Positions 1 through 5,371 of a DNA stretch of 6,369 bases are shown here, piece after piece (position 1 is the stretch's first letter; each line of letters starts with the position of its first letter). The DNA comes from Candidatus Nitrosopumilus sp. (GTDB taxonomy: Archaea > Thermoproteota > Nitrososphaeria > Nitrososphaerales > Nitrosopumilaceae): positions 1 to 6,369 of the forward strand of contig JADHUF010000066.1 in assembly GCA_016784625.1 (NCBI GenBank), in the 5' to 3' direction. The translations under genes were made by a program, and so were the position numbers. Below the pieces are notes generated by a model. It did no database searches, was not told the DNA's origin, and saw only the letters and a program-made list of their open reading frames with translations.

Positions 1-132
1 AATCATATTATATTTTGAAATAGTTTTAGCAGTTTTTCTTACAATAGAATTTGAGAAACATGGTGAACATAACTTTTGACCTGAATATTTTCTAGTATAG
101 ACTGCCTGATTTTCGCATCTATCACATTTCAT
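1..132 (-). CDS. tRNA 2-thiolation ATPase (TtuA/NcsA-like), N-terminal fragment
   Basis: Only the first 44 codons lie in the window; the gene continues past position 1. The visible protein starts MKCDRCENQAVY and holds two cysteine pairs, C3/C6 and C22/C25 (LCSPCF), followed by a basic helix ending ISKYNMI. A paired-CxxC zinc finger followed by a helix leading into a PP-loop ATPase domain is the known N-terminus of the archaeal TtuA/NcsA/Ctu1 family, which thiolates U34 or U54 of tRNA using a ubiquitin-like sulfur carrier. The PP-loop motif SGGxDS and the catalytic cysteines would lie outside the window and cannot be checked. The ATG at 132 is chosen because the conserved-looking CxxC begins two residues later. 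It lies 43 nt after the stop of the M50 protease on the same strand, so co-transcription is possible. No Shine-Dalgarno sequence is visible. Confidence 0.72.
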   Translation of the reverse strand, partial: MKCDRCENQAVYTRKYSGQKLCSPCFSNSIVRKTAKTISKYNMI

Positions 133-175
133 AAATTCAGGTATTTTTTTCCATTAATGATTCTTTAGGTATTTT

Positions 176-1327
176 CTATATTGTAAACCATCCAGATTTC
201 ATATATGATAAAGCAATGTTTAGACCAAACAAAACAAAGGTGAATGCGTAAATTCCCCACATAACACCATTTACTGAATTTTCTGAAATTCTCTTATCAA
301 TTATTGTATGAATGAATTTCCCTCCATCTAATATTGGTAAAGGAAGCATGTTGATTATTCCTATAAAAAATGAAATCATCCAGAGCCATAGCAAGAACAT
401 TGAAACATTTGGATCATTCCATTCAATGAAATTCATTATAGGTTTGTAAGCAAATGAGTTGTCTCTCATGATTCCTATTAGTCCTCTTTCAGGATCTTCA
501 GGTGCTGGCATAATCTCTACACCAAATTCTAATGCTTGACTATCTCTAATTACAGCAACACTTGCTGTTTCCCCAGGTTCTAAGCTGGGAAAATCAACTG
601 GACTATAAATCGGTATTTCATTAATTGAAGTAATGATGTCATTGGCAGCTAATCCTGCTTTTTCAGCTCCAGAGTTTTCTATTATTGAGAGAATCAAAAC
701 TCCTTCAGGTAATTCATAAAATACACTTAGAAGTGGTTCAGGTAACACCATTGCAAAAAATGGATTTGTTAGTAAAATAGCACCTAGCACAAATGCAAAA
801 ATTACATTAGATGTGGCTCCTGCTCCAATCACTCTTAATTTTGAAATCTTTTTTGCTTTATCAAATTCTTCTTCATCTGGTTCTACAAACCCTGCAAACA
901 TTGCAATAAATATTGCAAATCCTCCTGTTTTGATCTTTATTTTTTCTAGAGCAGCTACTATTCCATGTGCACCTTCATGAATAACTAATACTATTGGGAT
1001 TGATAACAAAAAATATGTAATTGATGATGCAGATGTTAATGTAACTCCTGGAATGAGTACTGTTAATTCTGAAAACTCTTCTTGCGCAACAAAAAAGTTT
1101 AATACATTATTTAACAAAAACCAAAATGCGAAACCCATCATAATAAAACCTGCAATTACACTTGTATCTGCAAAAACCCTAATTCCACGTTTTGTTCTAT
1201 TTAGAATTTTAATTAGAACTGAATTTATTCCCTTATTCTTGTATACGAGACTGTATGCCTTTATCTCAAAGCCATATTTTTCTAATTTTAGAGCTTTTGC
1301 AATTACAACAATAACTACCCAAGCCAT
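176..1327 (-). CDS. Site-2-protease-like M50 membrane metalloprotease with PDZ domain
   Basis: A predicted intramembrane zinc protease of 383 residues from the start used here. The zinc/catalytic motif HEGAH is at residues 117-121 (Glu118 catalytic). The second M50 motif, NMLPLPILDG, is at 326-335, with Asp334 as third zinc ligand. A PDZ-like domain (about 205-270, containing GVLILSIIENSG) lies between them, as in archaeal and bacterial S2P/RseP relatives. Hydrophobic segments at about 1-10, 55-75, 101-122, 165-188, 308-328 and 355-375 suggest a multi-pass membrane protein. S2P enzymes cut membrane-anchored substrates, often regulators, but the substrate here is unknown. The frame stays open to an ATG at 1453, but that start would overlap divergent cutA. 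The ATG at 1327 (MAWVVIVV) leaves room for both promoters and has a TATA-like box about 27 nt upstream. The gene precedes the tRNA-thiolation gene on the same strand. Confidence 0.88.
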   Translation of the reverse strand: MAWVVIVVIAKALKLEKYGFEIKAYSLVYKNKGINSVLIKILNRTKRGIRVFADTSVIAGFIMMGFAFWFLLNNVLNFFVAQEEFSELTVLIPGVTLTSASSITYFLLSIPIVLVIHEGAHGIVAALEKIKIKTGGFAIFIAMFAGFVEPDEEEFDKAKKISKLRVIGAGATSNVIFAFVLGAILLTNPFFAMVLPEPLLSVFYELPEGVLILSIIENSGAEKAGLAANDIITSINEIPIYSPVDFPSLEPGETASVAVIRDSQALEFGVEIMPAPEDPERGLIGIMRDNSFAYKPIMNFIEWNDPNVSMFLLWLWMISFFIGIINMLPLPILDGGKFIHTIIDKRISENSVNGVMWGIYAFTFVLFGLNIALSYMKSGWFTI

Positions 1328-1352
1328 TAAGACATAGATTATCGAATTCTGA

Positions 1353-1360
1353 GTAATAAA
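1353..1360 (-). promoter_or_regulatory. TATA-like box for the M50 protease gene
   Basis: On the minus strand this reads TTTATTAC within an AT-rich stretch. Its centre is about 26 nt before position 1331, which predicts transcription starting some 4 nt before the ATG at 1327. This supports the shorter protease start. It is a position and composition argument only; no BRE is clear. Confidence 0.4.
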
Positions 1361-1384
1361 ATCAAGTTCCAAACTAATTGTTAA

Positions 1385-1394
1385 TTTTTTAAAG
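1385..1394 (+). promoter_or_regulatory. TATA-like box for cutA
   Basis: TTTTTTAAAG is centred near 1390, about 26 nt before the ATG at 1416. The transcript would therefore be leaderless, which agrees with the absence of a Shine-Dalgarno sequence. It lies in the 88-bp gap shared with the divergent protease gene. Confidence 0.45.
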
Positions 1395-1415
1395 TACGGA
1401 CATTTATCGGTTACT

Positions 1416-1727
1416 ATGAAACCAGTAATAATTATCTCAACATATCCTAACAAAAACTCAATTACAAAAATTGGTAATGAGTTTGTAAAAACTAAGACAA
1501 TTGCCTGTGTTAATATTTTAAAAATTTCTTCAATTTATTCTTGGAATCAAAAAGTTGAAAATACATCTGAATATCTTGCTATATTCAAAACTACAACAAA
1601 AAACAAGAAACTATTAAAAAAGAAAATTAAAGAAACTCATCCATATGATGTTCCTGAAATAGCAGAAGTTGATGTTACTTCCATCAATAAATCATATCTC
1701 AATTGGTTAATAGAATCAACAAATTAA
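1416..1727 (+). CDS. cutA: CutA1-family divalent cation tolerance protein
   Basis: A 103-residue protein, the usual length for CutA1. Family motifs appear in order: the N-terminal beta strand VIIISTYPNK, ACVNI (30-34), YSWNQKVE (41-48), the strand EYLAIFKTT (52-60), HPYDVPEI (75-82) and the C-terminal YLNWL (94-98). CutA1 proteins form very stable ferredoxin-fold trimers and bind Cu(II) and other divalent ions. Their name comes from copper sensitivity in E. coli, but the biological role is still poorly defined. The gene stands alone on its strand, divergent from the M50 protease. Its TAA (1725-1727) overlaps the pelA stop on the opposite strand, so the two genes converge with no spacer. The family call is firm; a function in metal tolerance is only inherited from the name. 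Confidence 0.93.
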   Translation: MKPVIIISTYPNKNSITKIGNEFVKTKTIACVNILKISSIYSWNQKVENTSEYLAIFKTTTKNKKLLKKKIKETHPYDVPEIAEVDVTSINKSYLNWLIESTN

Positions 1728-2773
1728 GATTCTATTGAATATCGTAATAAGGATACTATTCCACCCAAACCTGTAACTCTTAGACCAATATCTGTAGATG
1801 AATCAACACTAAAAATTTTCACTCCTTTACTTTCAACATCATTTAGAAAATCTATCATTTTTTGTTCATCATCTTGAATTGCTTTATCGGAAAATACAAG
1901 AGATTCCACTGCTCCCATTTGATTTGCATTAAAAGTCTCATCAAATCCCATAGTAAATTTTCCACTCTTCTTGTTTGCAAGAAGCATAACCTCATCGATG
2001 ATTGATGATACTTTTGCTAACTTACTATCTGACATTATCTCTTTCATTGTTTGAGATTTTGTGAATATGTAAATTCCATCTTCTCCACCAGAATCAATTC
2101 CTTCAACAACTTGAACTTTGTATTTTTGTGTATTTTGTGATTTTTGCATAAAATTGGCAAATCTTTTTTTTGTTTCACCGGGACCAAAAATTACTATTGA
2201 ATCACCTTCTTTTAGAACAGTTGATACTGCTTGTTGTACTTGTTCAAAGAATTTTTCAATATTGAAATTAGTTTTGTATCTCTTTCCACCAGAACCTGAA
2301 TAGATATTTGGAATAAATTCTAGATGTGTACCTCTTAATCTTGCAATTCCACAATCCCCAGTGTCAATTGCAACAAGTATGAAACCCATCTGATTGTTAC
2401 TTGATACTAGAAGATTTTTTTCAATTGGTAACCATTTTTTCTTTGAAATTGTTATTCCATCATTAATTCTTAGAATAAATGAATGATGCGAGCCATGTGG
2501 TACTGATTCATTACTTGATTCAGAAATAGTTCCACCAATTCTTAATCTATCTAAGACATCGTCAAGTGAAATTTTTTCTACTGTTAACGCAATTCTAACC
2601 TTAATCCTCTCACCTTTGTCAGGTCTTGAATAATCTTTGTCTTGTTTTAGAACTCTTGTTGTATCTCCAATTACTTTATCTTCTTCTTTAACTATACGAC
2701 GTAGATTCAAAAGATCATCAGAATCTTCTGGCATGACAGAAATTGAATTCTCATCAATAATCTTTGTAATCAT
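1724..2773 (-). CDS. pelA: Pelota (Dom34) mRNA surveillance / ribosome rescue factor
   Basis: A 349-residue protein, the usual length for archaeal pelota. Residues 1-125 form the Lsm/Sm-like domain 1 that enters the ribosomal A site; VPHGSHHSF at 91-99 is a typical domain 1 segment. Residues about 127-255 form the eRF1-like central domain (ILVAIDTGDCGIARLRG; SIVIFGPGETKKRF). Residues about 256-349 form the C-terminal eRF1-like domain (MGAVESLVFSD; GLGGIVSLLRY). The release-factor GGQ motif is absent, as expected for pelota, which splits stalled ribosomes with ABCE1 and an EF1A-type GTPase without hydrolysing peptidyl-tRNA. It lies 32 nt downstream of the unrecognised 159-residue gene and is probably co-transcribed with it. 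The stop overlaps that of convergent cutA. No Shine-Dalgarno sequence is seen upstream. Confidence 0.96.
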   Translation of the reverse strand: MITKIIDENSISVMPEDSDDLLNLRRIVKEEDKVIGDTTRVLKQDKDYSRPDKGERIKVRIALTVEKISLDDVLDRLRIGGTISESSNESVPHGSHHSFILRINDGITISKKKWLPIEKNLLVSSNNQMGFILVAIDTGDCGIARLRGTHLEFIPNIYSGSGGKRYKTNFNIEKFFEQVQQAVSTVLKEGDSIVIFGPGETKKRFANFMQKSQNTQKYKVQVVEGIDSGGEDGIYIFTKSQTMKEIMSDSKLAKVSSIIDEVMLLANKKSGKFTMGFDETFNANQMGAVESLVFSDKAIQDDEQKMIDFLNDVESKGVKIFSVDSSTDIGLRVTGLGGIVSLLRYSIES

Positions 2774-2805
2774 GATATCATTCTAGTATACAAAAAGAAA
2801 AGAGT
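2774..2805 (-). other. Gap between the 159-residue gene and pelA, with a pyrimidine-rich tract
   Basis: Read on the minus strand, the 32-nt gap starts with the pyrimidine-rich tract CTCTTTTCTTTTTG, followed by GTATAC. Archaeal transcription can end at T-rich tracts, so partial termination after the upstream gene is possible. The GTATAC is too close to the pelA ATG (under 20 nt) to be its TATA box. Read-through into pelA is therefore the simpler reading. Confidence 0.25.
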
Positions 2806-3285
2806 TTAGCTTGTAACTTCATTAGTCTTTGCTTCTTCAGATTTTTTCTTTAGATAATTTTCAACCCAATCTAAAGTAAGAACACCTGATTCTGCTAGAT
2901 TTGTAAGAGAATTTGCAGAAGCTTCTCCTGAAACTTTACCATTGTTATTTCTTATCTGACGCCATTTTAGTGATGTGTTTCCACTTTTTGAATTATAAAT
3001 TACTCCAAGAATATCTCTTGCATTTACAAATGTAACATCTCTAATTTTTTTCAAAGTCACTTTATCAGCTGCTTCTACGTAAATAGATCCTAAATTCTCC
3101 TCTCTTTCTGCAAATACCTCAAAATCATCTAAATAACTTCTTGGTGCATAAGACTTGCATGTACTTGAAATGACAAATCTTCGAAAACTTTCCACTGAAG
3201 CTGGTGTATCAATTGCAACCATTTTGAATGATTGATCTATTAGCCATTTATCAAGCTTCTTGAAAGACTCAATAGGAATCTGCAT
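2806..3285 (-). CDS. Unrecognised 159-residue protein upstream of pelA
   Basis: I do not recognise this family. The protein is soluble: there is no signal peptide or membrane segment. It begins with an amphipathic helix-like stretch (IESFKKLDKWLIDQSF, 4-19). A mixed alpha/beta region with alternating hydrophobic strands follows (VAIDTP, GSIYVEAAD, VTFVNARDILGVIYNS). A polar, Asn/Ser-rich loop (110-127) leads to a final helix (LTLDWVENYLKKKSEE) with a charged tail. There is a single cysteine (C43), so it is not a zinc finger. Codon and base use match the neighbours, so there is no sign of transfer. The 32-nt spacing to pelA implies a shared transcript and raises the possibility of a link to translation quality control, which is inference only. 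The ATG at 3285 is the first in the frame. The frame is open further upstream but offers no ATG, GTG or TTG in the part I translated. Confidence 0.8.
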   Translation of the reverse strand: MQIPIESFKKLDKWLIDQSFKMVAIDTPASVESFRRFVISSTCKSYAPRSYLDDFEVFAEREENLGSIYVEAADKVTLKKIRDVTFVNARDILGVIYNSKSGNTSLKWRQIRNNNGKVSGEASANSLTNLAESGVLTLDWVENYLKKKSEEAKTNEVTS

Positions 3286-3297
3286 GAAATATGGCTT

Positions 3298-3357
3298 GCG
3301 GGCAGTGATGAACCTATCCCTTTGAATGATGATGAGGATCTTGAGTTCTGAGCCTGC
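3298..3357 (+). ncRNA. C/D box 2'-O-methylation guide sRNA; predicted target tRNA-Leu(CAA) C34
   Basis: The motifs run in order. C box GTGATGA is at 3305-3311, D'-like TTGA at 3322-3325, C' box ATGATGA at 3329-3335 (a second copy overlaps at 3326-3332), and D box CTGA at 3348-3351. The flanks GCGGGC (3298-3303) and GCCTGC (3352-3357) pair over 6 bp with one G-U. The stem abuts the D box and leaves a 3-nt bulge (3304-3306) before the C box, the geometry of a C/D kink-turn bound by L7Ae. The C'-to-D spacer is exactly 12 nt, as in archaeal dual-guide sRNAs; the C-to-D' spacer is 10 nt. The D guide is complementary to AACTCAAGATCC, or GACTCAAGATCC with a terminal G-U. The fifth base before the D box (G3343) pairs with the C that opens the CAA anticodon. 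Length (60 nt) and local GC richness in an AT-rich gap fit. The tRNA itself is not in the window. Confidence 0.82.
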
Positions 3358-3363
3358 CTTAGG

Positions 3364-3371
3364 ATTTTAAT
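3364..3371. promoter_or_regulatory. TATA-like box for the YjbQ gene, possibly used in both directions
   Basis: ATTTTAAT is centred about 26 nt before the ATG at 3394, which predicts a leaderless yjbQ transcript. The reverse strand reads ATTAAAAT. If used leftward it would start transcription near 3341 and give the 159-residue gene a leader of about 55 nt that is antisense to most of the C/D sRNA. The rightward use is the better supported of the two. Confidence 0.42.
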
Positions 3372-3393
3372 GGATGATTTACTTTGAAAAAAT

Positions 3394-3813
3394 ATGAAAT
3401 CTCTGACTGAATATATGATATTTCATGTTAAAACACGAAGAGCCTTTGTTAACATTACACCTGATGTTAAAAAATTAGTTACAAAAAGCAAAATTCAAGA
3501 AGGACTTTGTCTTGTAAATGCAATGCACATCACTGCTAGTGTTTTCATTAATGATAATGAAAGTGGATTGCATAAAGATTATGAAAAATGGTTAGAAGGT
3601 TTAGCTCCACATGCACCTATTGATCAGTATGATCATAATAATACTGGTGAGGATAATGCCGATGCTCATCTAAAACGACAAGTAATGGGACGAGAAGTAG
3701 TGGTTGCTATTACTAATGGTGAATTAGATTTTGGTCCGTGGGAACAAATTTTCTATGGGGAATTTGATGGAAAAAGATCAAAAAGAGTTTTAGTTAAAAT
3801 AATTGGTGAATAA
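3394..3813 (+). CDS. YjbQ / UPF0047 family protein (secondary thiamine-phosphate synthase)
   Basis: A 139-residue single-domain protein of normal family length. The conserved features are [13 protein letters not shown] (45-57), with the family His and Asn/Glu, and D62. These are followed by YDHN (79-82), the [12 protein letters not shown] block (88-99) and [21 protein letters not shown] (108-128), which matches the family pattern GxLxLGxWQ-x-E-x-DGxR. E. coli YjbQ can partly replace thiamine-phosphate synthase ThiE, hence the name, but the physiological reaction is not settled. No thiamine gene lies nearby to support it. The conserved His/Asp/Glu residues suggest a metal site. The gene lies downstream of the C/D sRNA on the same strand and ends 4 nt before the convergent zinc-ribbon gene. 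Its asparagine codons are nearly all AAT, unlike the radical SAM gene at the right end. Confidence 0.92.
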   Translation: MKSLTEYMIFHVKTRRAFVNITPDVKKLVTKSKIQEGLCLVNAMHITASVFINDNESGLHKDYEKWLEGLAPHAPIDQYDHNNTGEDNADAHLKRQVMGREVVVAITNGELDFGPWEQIFYGEFDGKRSKRVLVKIIGE

Positions 3814-3817
3814 TTTT

Positions 3818-3982
3818 CTATCCAAAATCAACATCACGTTTTTGACTTTGTGATTCATTCTTTCTTGCAGCCTCTCTGAATTCTTCATCATGATTTTGAG
3901 GCCCATGTCCACATTTTACACATGCTATCTTGAACCCATCATCATTTTTTTCATATGTCTCACAACCGCAAAAACATGCCAT
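3818..3982 (-). CDS. Small zinc-ribbon-like protein, 54 residues
   Basis: This short frame starts MACFCGCETYEKNDDG and contains a cysteine cluster CFCGC (residues 3-7) and a second knuckle CVKCGHG (21-27). Together they offer four or five cysteines for one zinc ion, like a rubredoxin or zinc-ribbon fold. The C-terminal half is a charged, probably disordered or helical tail (EEFREAARKNESQSQKRDVDFG). I recognise the style of small zinc-ribbon proteins common in archaea but not a specific family. Its reality is supported by a TATA-like GATATATC at 4005-4012, placed about 26 nt before the ATG for a leaderless message. Tight convergent packing with the YjbQ gene (4-nt gap) adds support. A role in nucleic-acid or protein binding would be a guess. 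It lies 49 nt downstream of the DtxR-like gene but appears to have its own promoter. Confidence 0.78.
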   Translation of the reverse strand: MACFCGCETYEKNDDGFKIACVKCGHGPQNHDEEFREAARKNESQSQKRDVDFG

Positions 3983-4004
3983 GCTTGAATATGATTTTTG
4001 AGAT

Positions 4005-4012
4005 GATATATC
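4005..4012 (-). promoter_or_regulatory. TATA-like box for the zinc-ribbon gene
   Basis: GATATATC (self-complementary) is centred at about 4008. On the minus strand, 26 nt further on is position 3982, the A of the zinc-ribbon ATG. This suggests a leaderless transcript separate from the regulator operon upstream. Confidence 0.42.
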
Positions 4013-4031
4013 TTTTAGGATGAAATTTTAC

Positions 4032-4484
4032 TTAGGTAGATTCACAACATTCGCCTGTTGGTATATCATGATCATGTGGACATTTTCTTGGATGCTTTAG
4101 CATTGTACAAAGTGCGTTAGTAAATTGTTTGTTCATATGATGTTCAATTCCACATACCATTTCTTCATCAATTTCTACTTTTAATGCACTATCCATGAGA
4201 ACCTCTAATAATCTACTATTCCTCATCATACTTGCACCAATTGCTTGACCTTCTTCTGTGAGTTTTACTCCTGCCTTGTTATAATTAACCAAATTTTTAC
4301 CATTTAATTTCTTGAGCATTTGTACTACACTTGGCTGTCTAACATTGAGCATTTTTGCAATAGTGCTAATTTTGACATCTTCTCCTCTTTCTTTGATATG
4401 CCAAATTGCCTTTAGATACATCTCTACATGTTCTGCTTCTGCAGTTCCTACAAATAGAATTTCTTCATCATTTAGTATATCCAT
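4032..4484 (-). CDS. DtxR/MntR-family metal-dependent transcriptional regulator
   Basis: A 150-residue two-domain regulator. Residues 17-80 are the winged helix: EHVEMYLKAIWHI helix 1, IAKMLNVRQPSVVQMLKKLN helix-turn-helix, and VNYNKAGVKLTEEG wing. Residues 82-150 form the dimerisation/metal domain, with CGIEHHM (111-117) and HPRKCPHDHDIPTGECC (131-147). By alignment from memory, M22, C111, E114 and H115 match DtxR M10, C102, E105 and H106, while MntR has Glu where C111 is. The ancillary-site histidine (DtxR H79, MntR H77) is Ser90 here, and DtxR H98 appears as Glu107. There is no SH3-like third domain. The family represses metal-uptake genes when Fe(II), Mn(II) or Zn(II) is bound. The ATG lies 3 nt after the TrmB stop, with AGGT 7 nt upstream as a possible Shine-Dalgarno sequence at the end of the TrmB gene, pointing to translational coupling. 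Confidence 0.93.
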   Translation of the reverse strand: MDILNDEEILFVGTAEAEHVEMYLKAIWHIKERGEDVKISTIAKMLNVRQPSVVQMLKKLNGKNLVNYNKAGVKLTEEGQAIGASMMRNSRLLEVLMDSALKVEIDEEMVCGIEHHMNKQFTNALCTMLKHPRKCPHDHDIPTGECCEST

Positions 4485-4487
4485 ATT

Positions 4488-5255
4488 CTATACCTTCTTT
4501 GAATCTTTTAATAAATATTCGAAATATTGACGTGCAAATCCTGCTAATCCTGCATGTTCGGCCCAAATTGCAACTACATCTGAAGAGCCCTCACCTGCTA
4601 TTTCTGGACCTAATAAAATTACGACATATTTTTTGTCAGATATTATGCCTCCTCCAAACAAACCTTTCTTGATTTTTACAACTGCAACTCTTTTGAGTGA
4701 CTTGATATCTTCTTTGTCTATTTTATCTGAAGTAAGTAATGTGATTTTTACTCCTTTATCATGAAGTGATCTTAATTTTGGTAATGCTTGTTTGACTAAT
4801 TCTTCTCCAGCTTCAGGTAATGCAATCATTACTTCGTTTCTACAAGTATCTACCATCTCCAAAATCTTTGCAGTAATGTTAATTGCACCTGAGAGTACCC
4901 AAATATCTGGTCTTTCACTTGTTCCACTTTTCTCATACAATGGAACTAACTCATTTAAAATAACACTTTGATTCTGTGAAAACTCACTTTCCATTTTTTG
5001 TTTTGTAGTTTCTAGTCCTGTTGATGGTGATTTTGCAAAATATTTTGTTGGTCTTGAATCATCTGAACCAATCCATCCTTTATCTTCCAAAGTTCCTAAT
5101 ACTTCGTAAATTTTTGAGTATGGTACTCCTGACTTTTGACTAAGATCTGATGCTGTTAGTTCTCCTGCTTTGAGTAGAGCAGAAAATGTTCTAATCTCAT
5201 AACTTGTAAGGCCTACTTTTTCTAATGCCTTTTTTGTTTTGTCAGATATACTCAT
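4488..5255 (-). CDS. TrmB-family transcriptional regulator
   Basis: A 255-residue protein with the TrmB layout. Residues 8-75 are a winged helix-turn-helix (LEKVGLTSYEIRTFSALL; ASDLSQKSGVPYSKIYEVLGTLEDKGWI), whose VPYSKIYEVL recognition helix is typical of the family. Residues 78-110 form a coiled-coil-like helix for dimerisation. Residues about 115-250 form a phospholipase-D-like effector domain (DIWVLSGAINI; NEVMIALPEAGEEL; GVKITLLTS; VVAIWAEHAGLAGFARQYFEYLL). In Thermococcales, TrmB proteins bind sugars and switch sugar-uptake and glycolytic genes. Thaumarchaeota carry several relatives with unknown ligands, so the effector here is unknown. It is the first gene of an operon with the DtxR-like regulator. 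It starts 116 bp from the divergent tetraether-synthase-like gene, a likely but unproven target. The ATG at 5255 has a TATA-like box about 28 nt upstream. Confidence 0.93.
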   Translation of the reverse strand: MSISDKTKKALEKVGLTSYEIRTFSALLKAGELTASDLSQKSGVPYSKIYEVLGTLEDKGWIGSDDSRPTKYFAKSPSTGLETTKQKMESEFSQNQSVILNELVPLYEKSGTSERPDIWVLSGAINITAKILEMVDTCRNEVMIALPEAGEELVKQALPKLRSLHDKGVKITLLTSDKIDKEDIKSLKRVAVVKIKKGLFGGGIISDKKYVVILLGPEIAGEGSSDVVAIWAEHAGLAGFARQYFEYLLKDSKKV

Positions 5256-5371
5256 GCGATCTAGTCGATCAGTTTTCGTATTTAAATCACGTATGCCTAC
5301 CTCCTAAATTCCCCACGGGGCCAAGTATGAAATGCATTATATACTAATTTAGAAAAATTTCCAATATAGGC
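5256..5371. promoter_or_regulatory. Divergent promoter region between TrmB-DtxR operon and radical SAM gene
   Basis: The region holds a leftward TATA-like ATTTAAAT (5280-5287), centred about 28 nt before the TrmB ATG. It also holds a rightward TTATATAC (5337-5344), centred about 31 nt before the radical SAM ATG. Both predict leaders of only 0-5 nt. Midway lies the GC-rich palindrome CCCCACGGGG (5311-5320). Near the TrmB start, two GATC copies 5 nt apart (5258-5270) could be an operator overlapping the transcription start. No site known for TrmB or DtxR regulators is recognised. Confidence 0.55.
5311..5320. repeat. GC-rich inverted repeat CCCCACGGGG, candidate operator
   Basis: A 4-bp inverted repeat with a 2-nt centre. 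It is the only strongly GC block in this intergenic region and lies about 24 bp from the leftward and 17 bp from the rightward TATA-like box. Its short arms could arise by chance, so the operator call rests on placement alone. Confidence 0.35.

Noticed and set aside
137..176. Direct repeat of GTATTTT with similar flanks between the M50 and thiolation genes
   Set aside because: It is two short AT-rich copies in AT-rich DNA, not distinguishable from chance.
1053..1337. Plus-strand open frame of 94 codons
   Set aside because: It lies wholly opposite the M50 protease, whose zinc motifs are intact, and its product shows no domain.
1328..1453. Longer N-terminus of the M50 protease starting at 1453
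   Set aside because: It would overlap the divergent cutA start and both promoters, and the ATG at 1327 has a TATA-like box at the right distance.
2118..2303. Plus-strand open frame of 61 codons
   Set aside because: It is antisense to the central domain of pelota and has no independent support.
3284..3325. Possible 13-codon peptide ATG...TGA on the plus strand over the sRNA
   Set aside because: It is too short, and the same bases are better explained by the C/D boxes and closing stem.
3983..4031. Second C/D sRNA suggested by ATGA-type motifs
   Set aside because: No matching D box or closing stem was found, and the AT-rich motif is better read as a TATA box.
4312..4672. Two plus-strand open frames opposite the regulators
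   Set aside because: They are antisense to well-recognised DtxR and TrmB genes and have low-complexity hydrophobic products.
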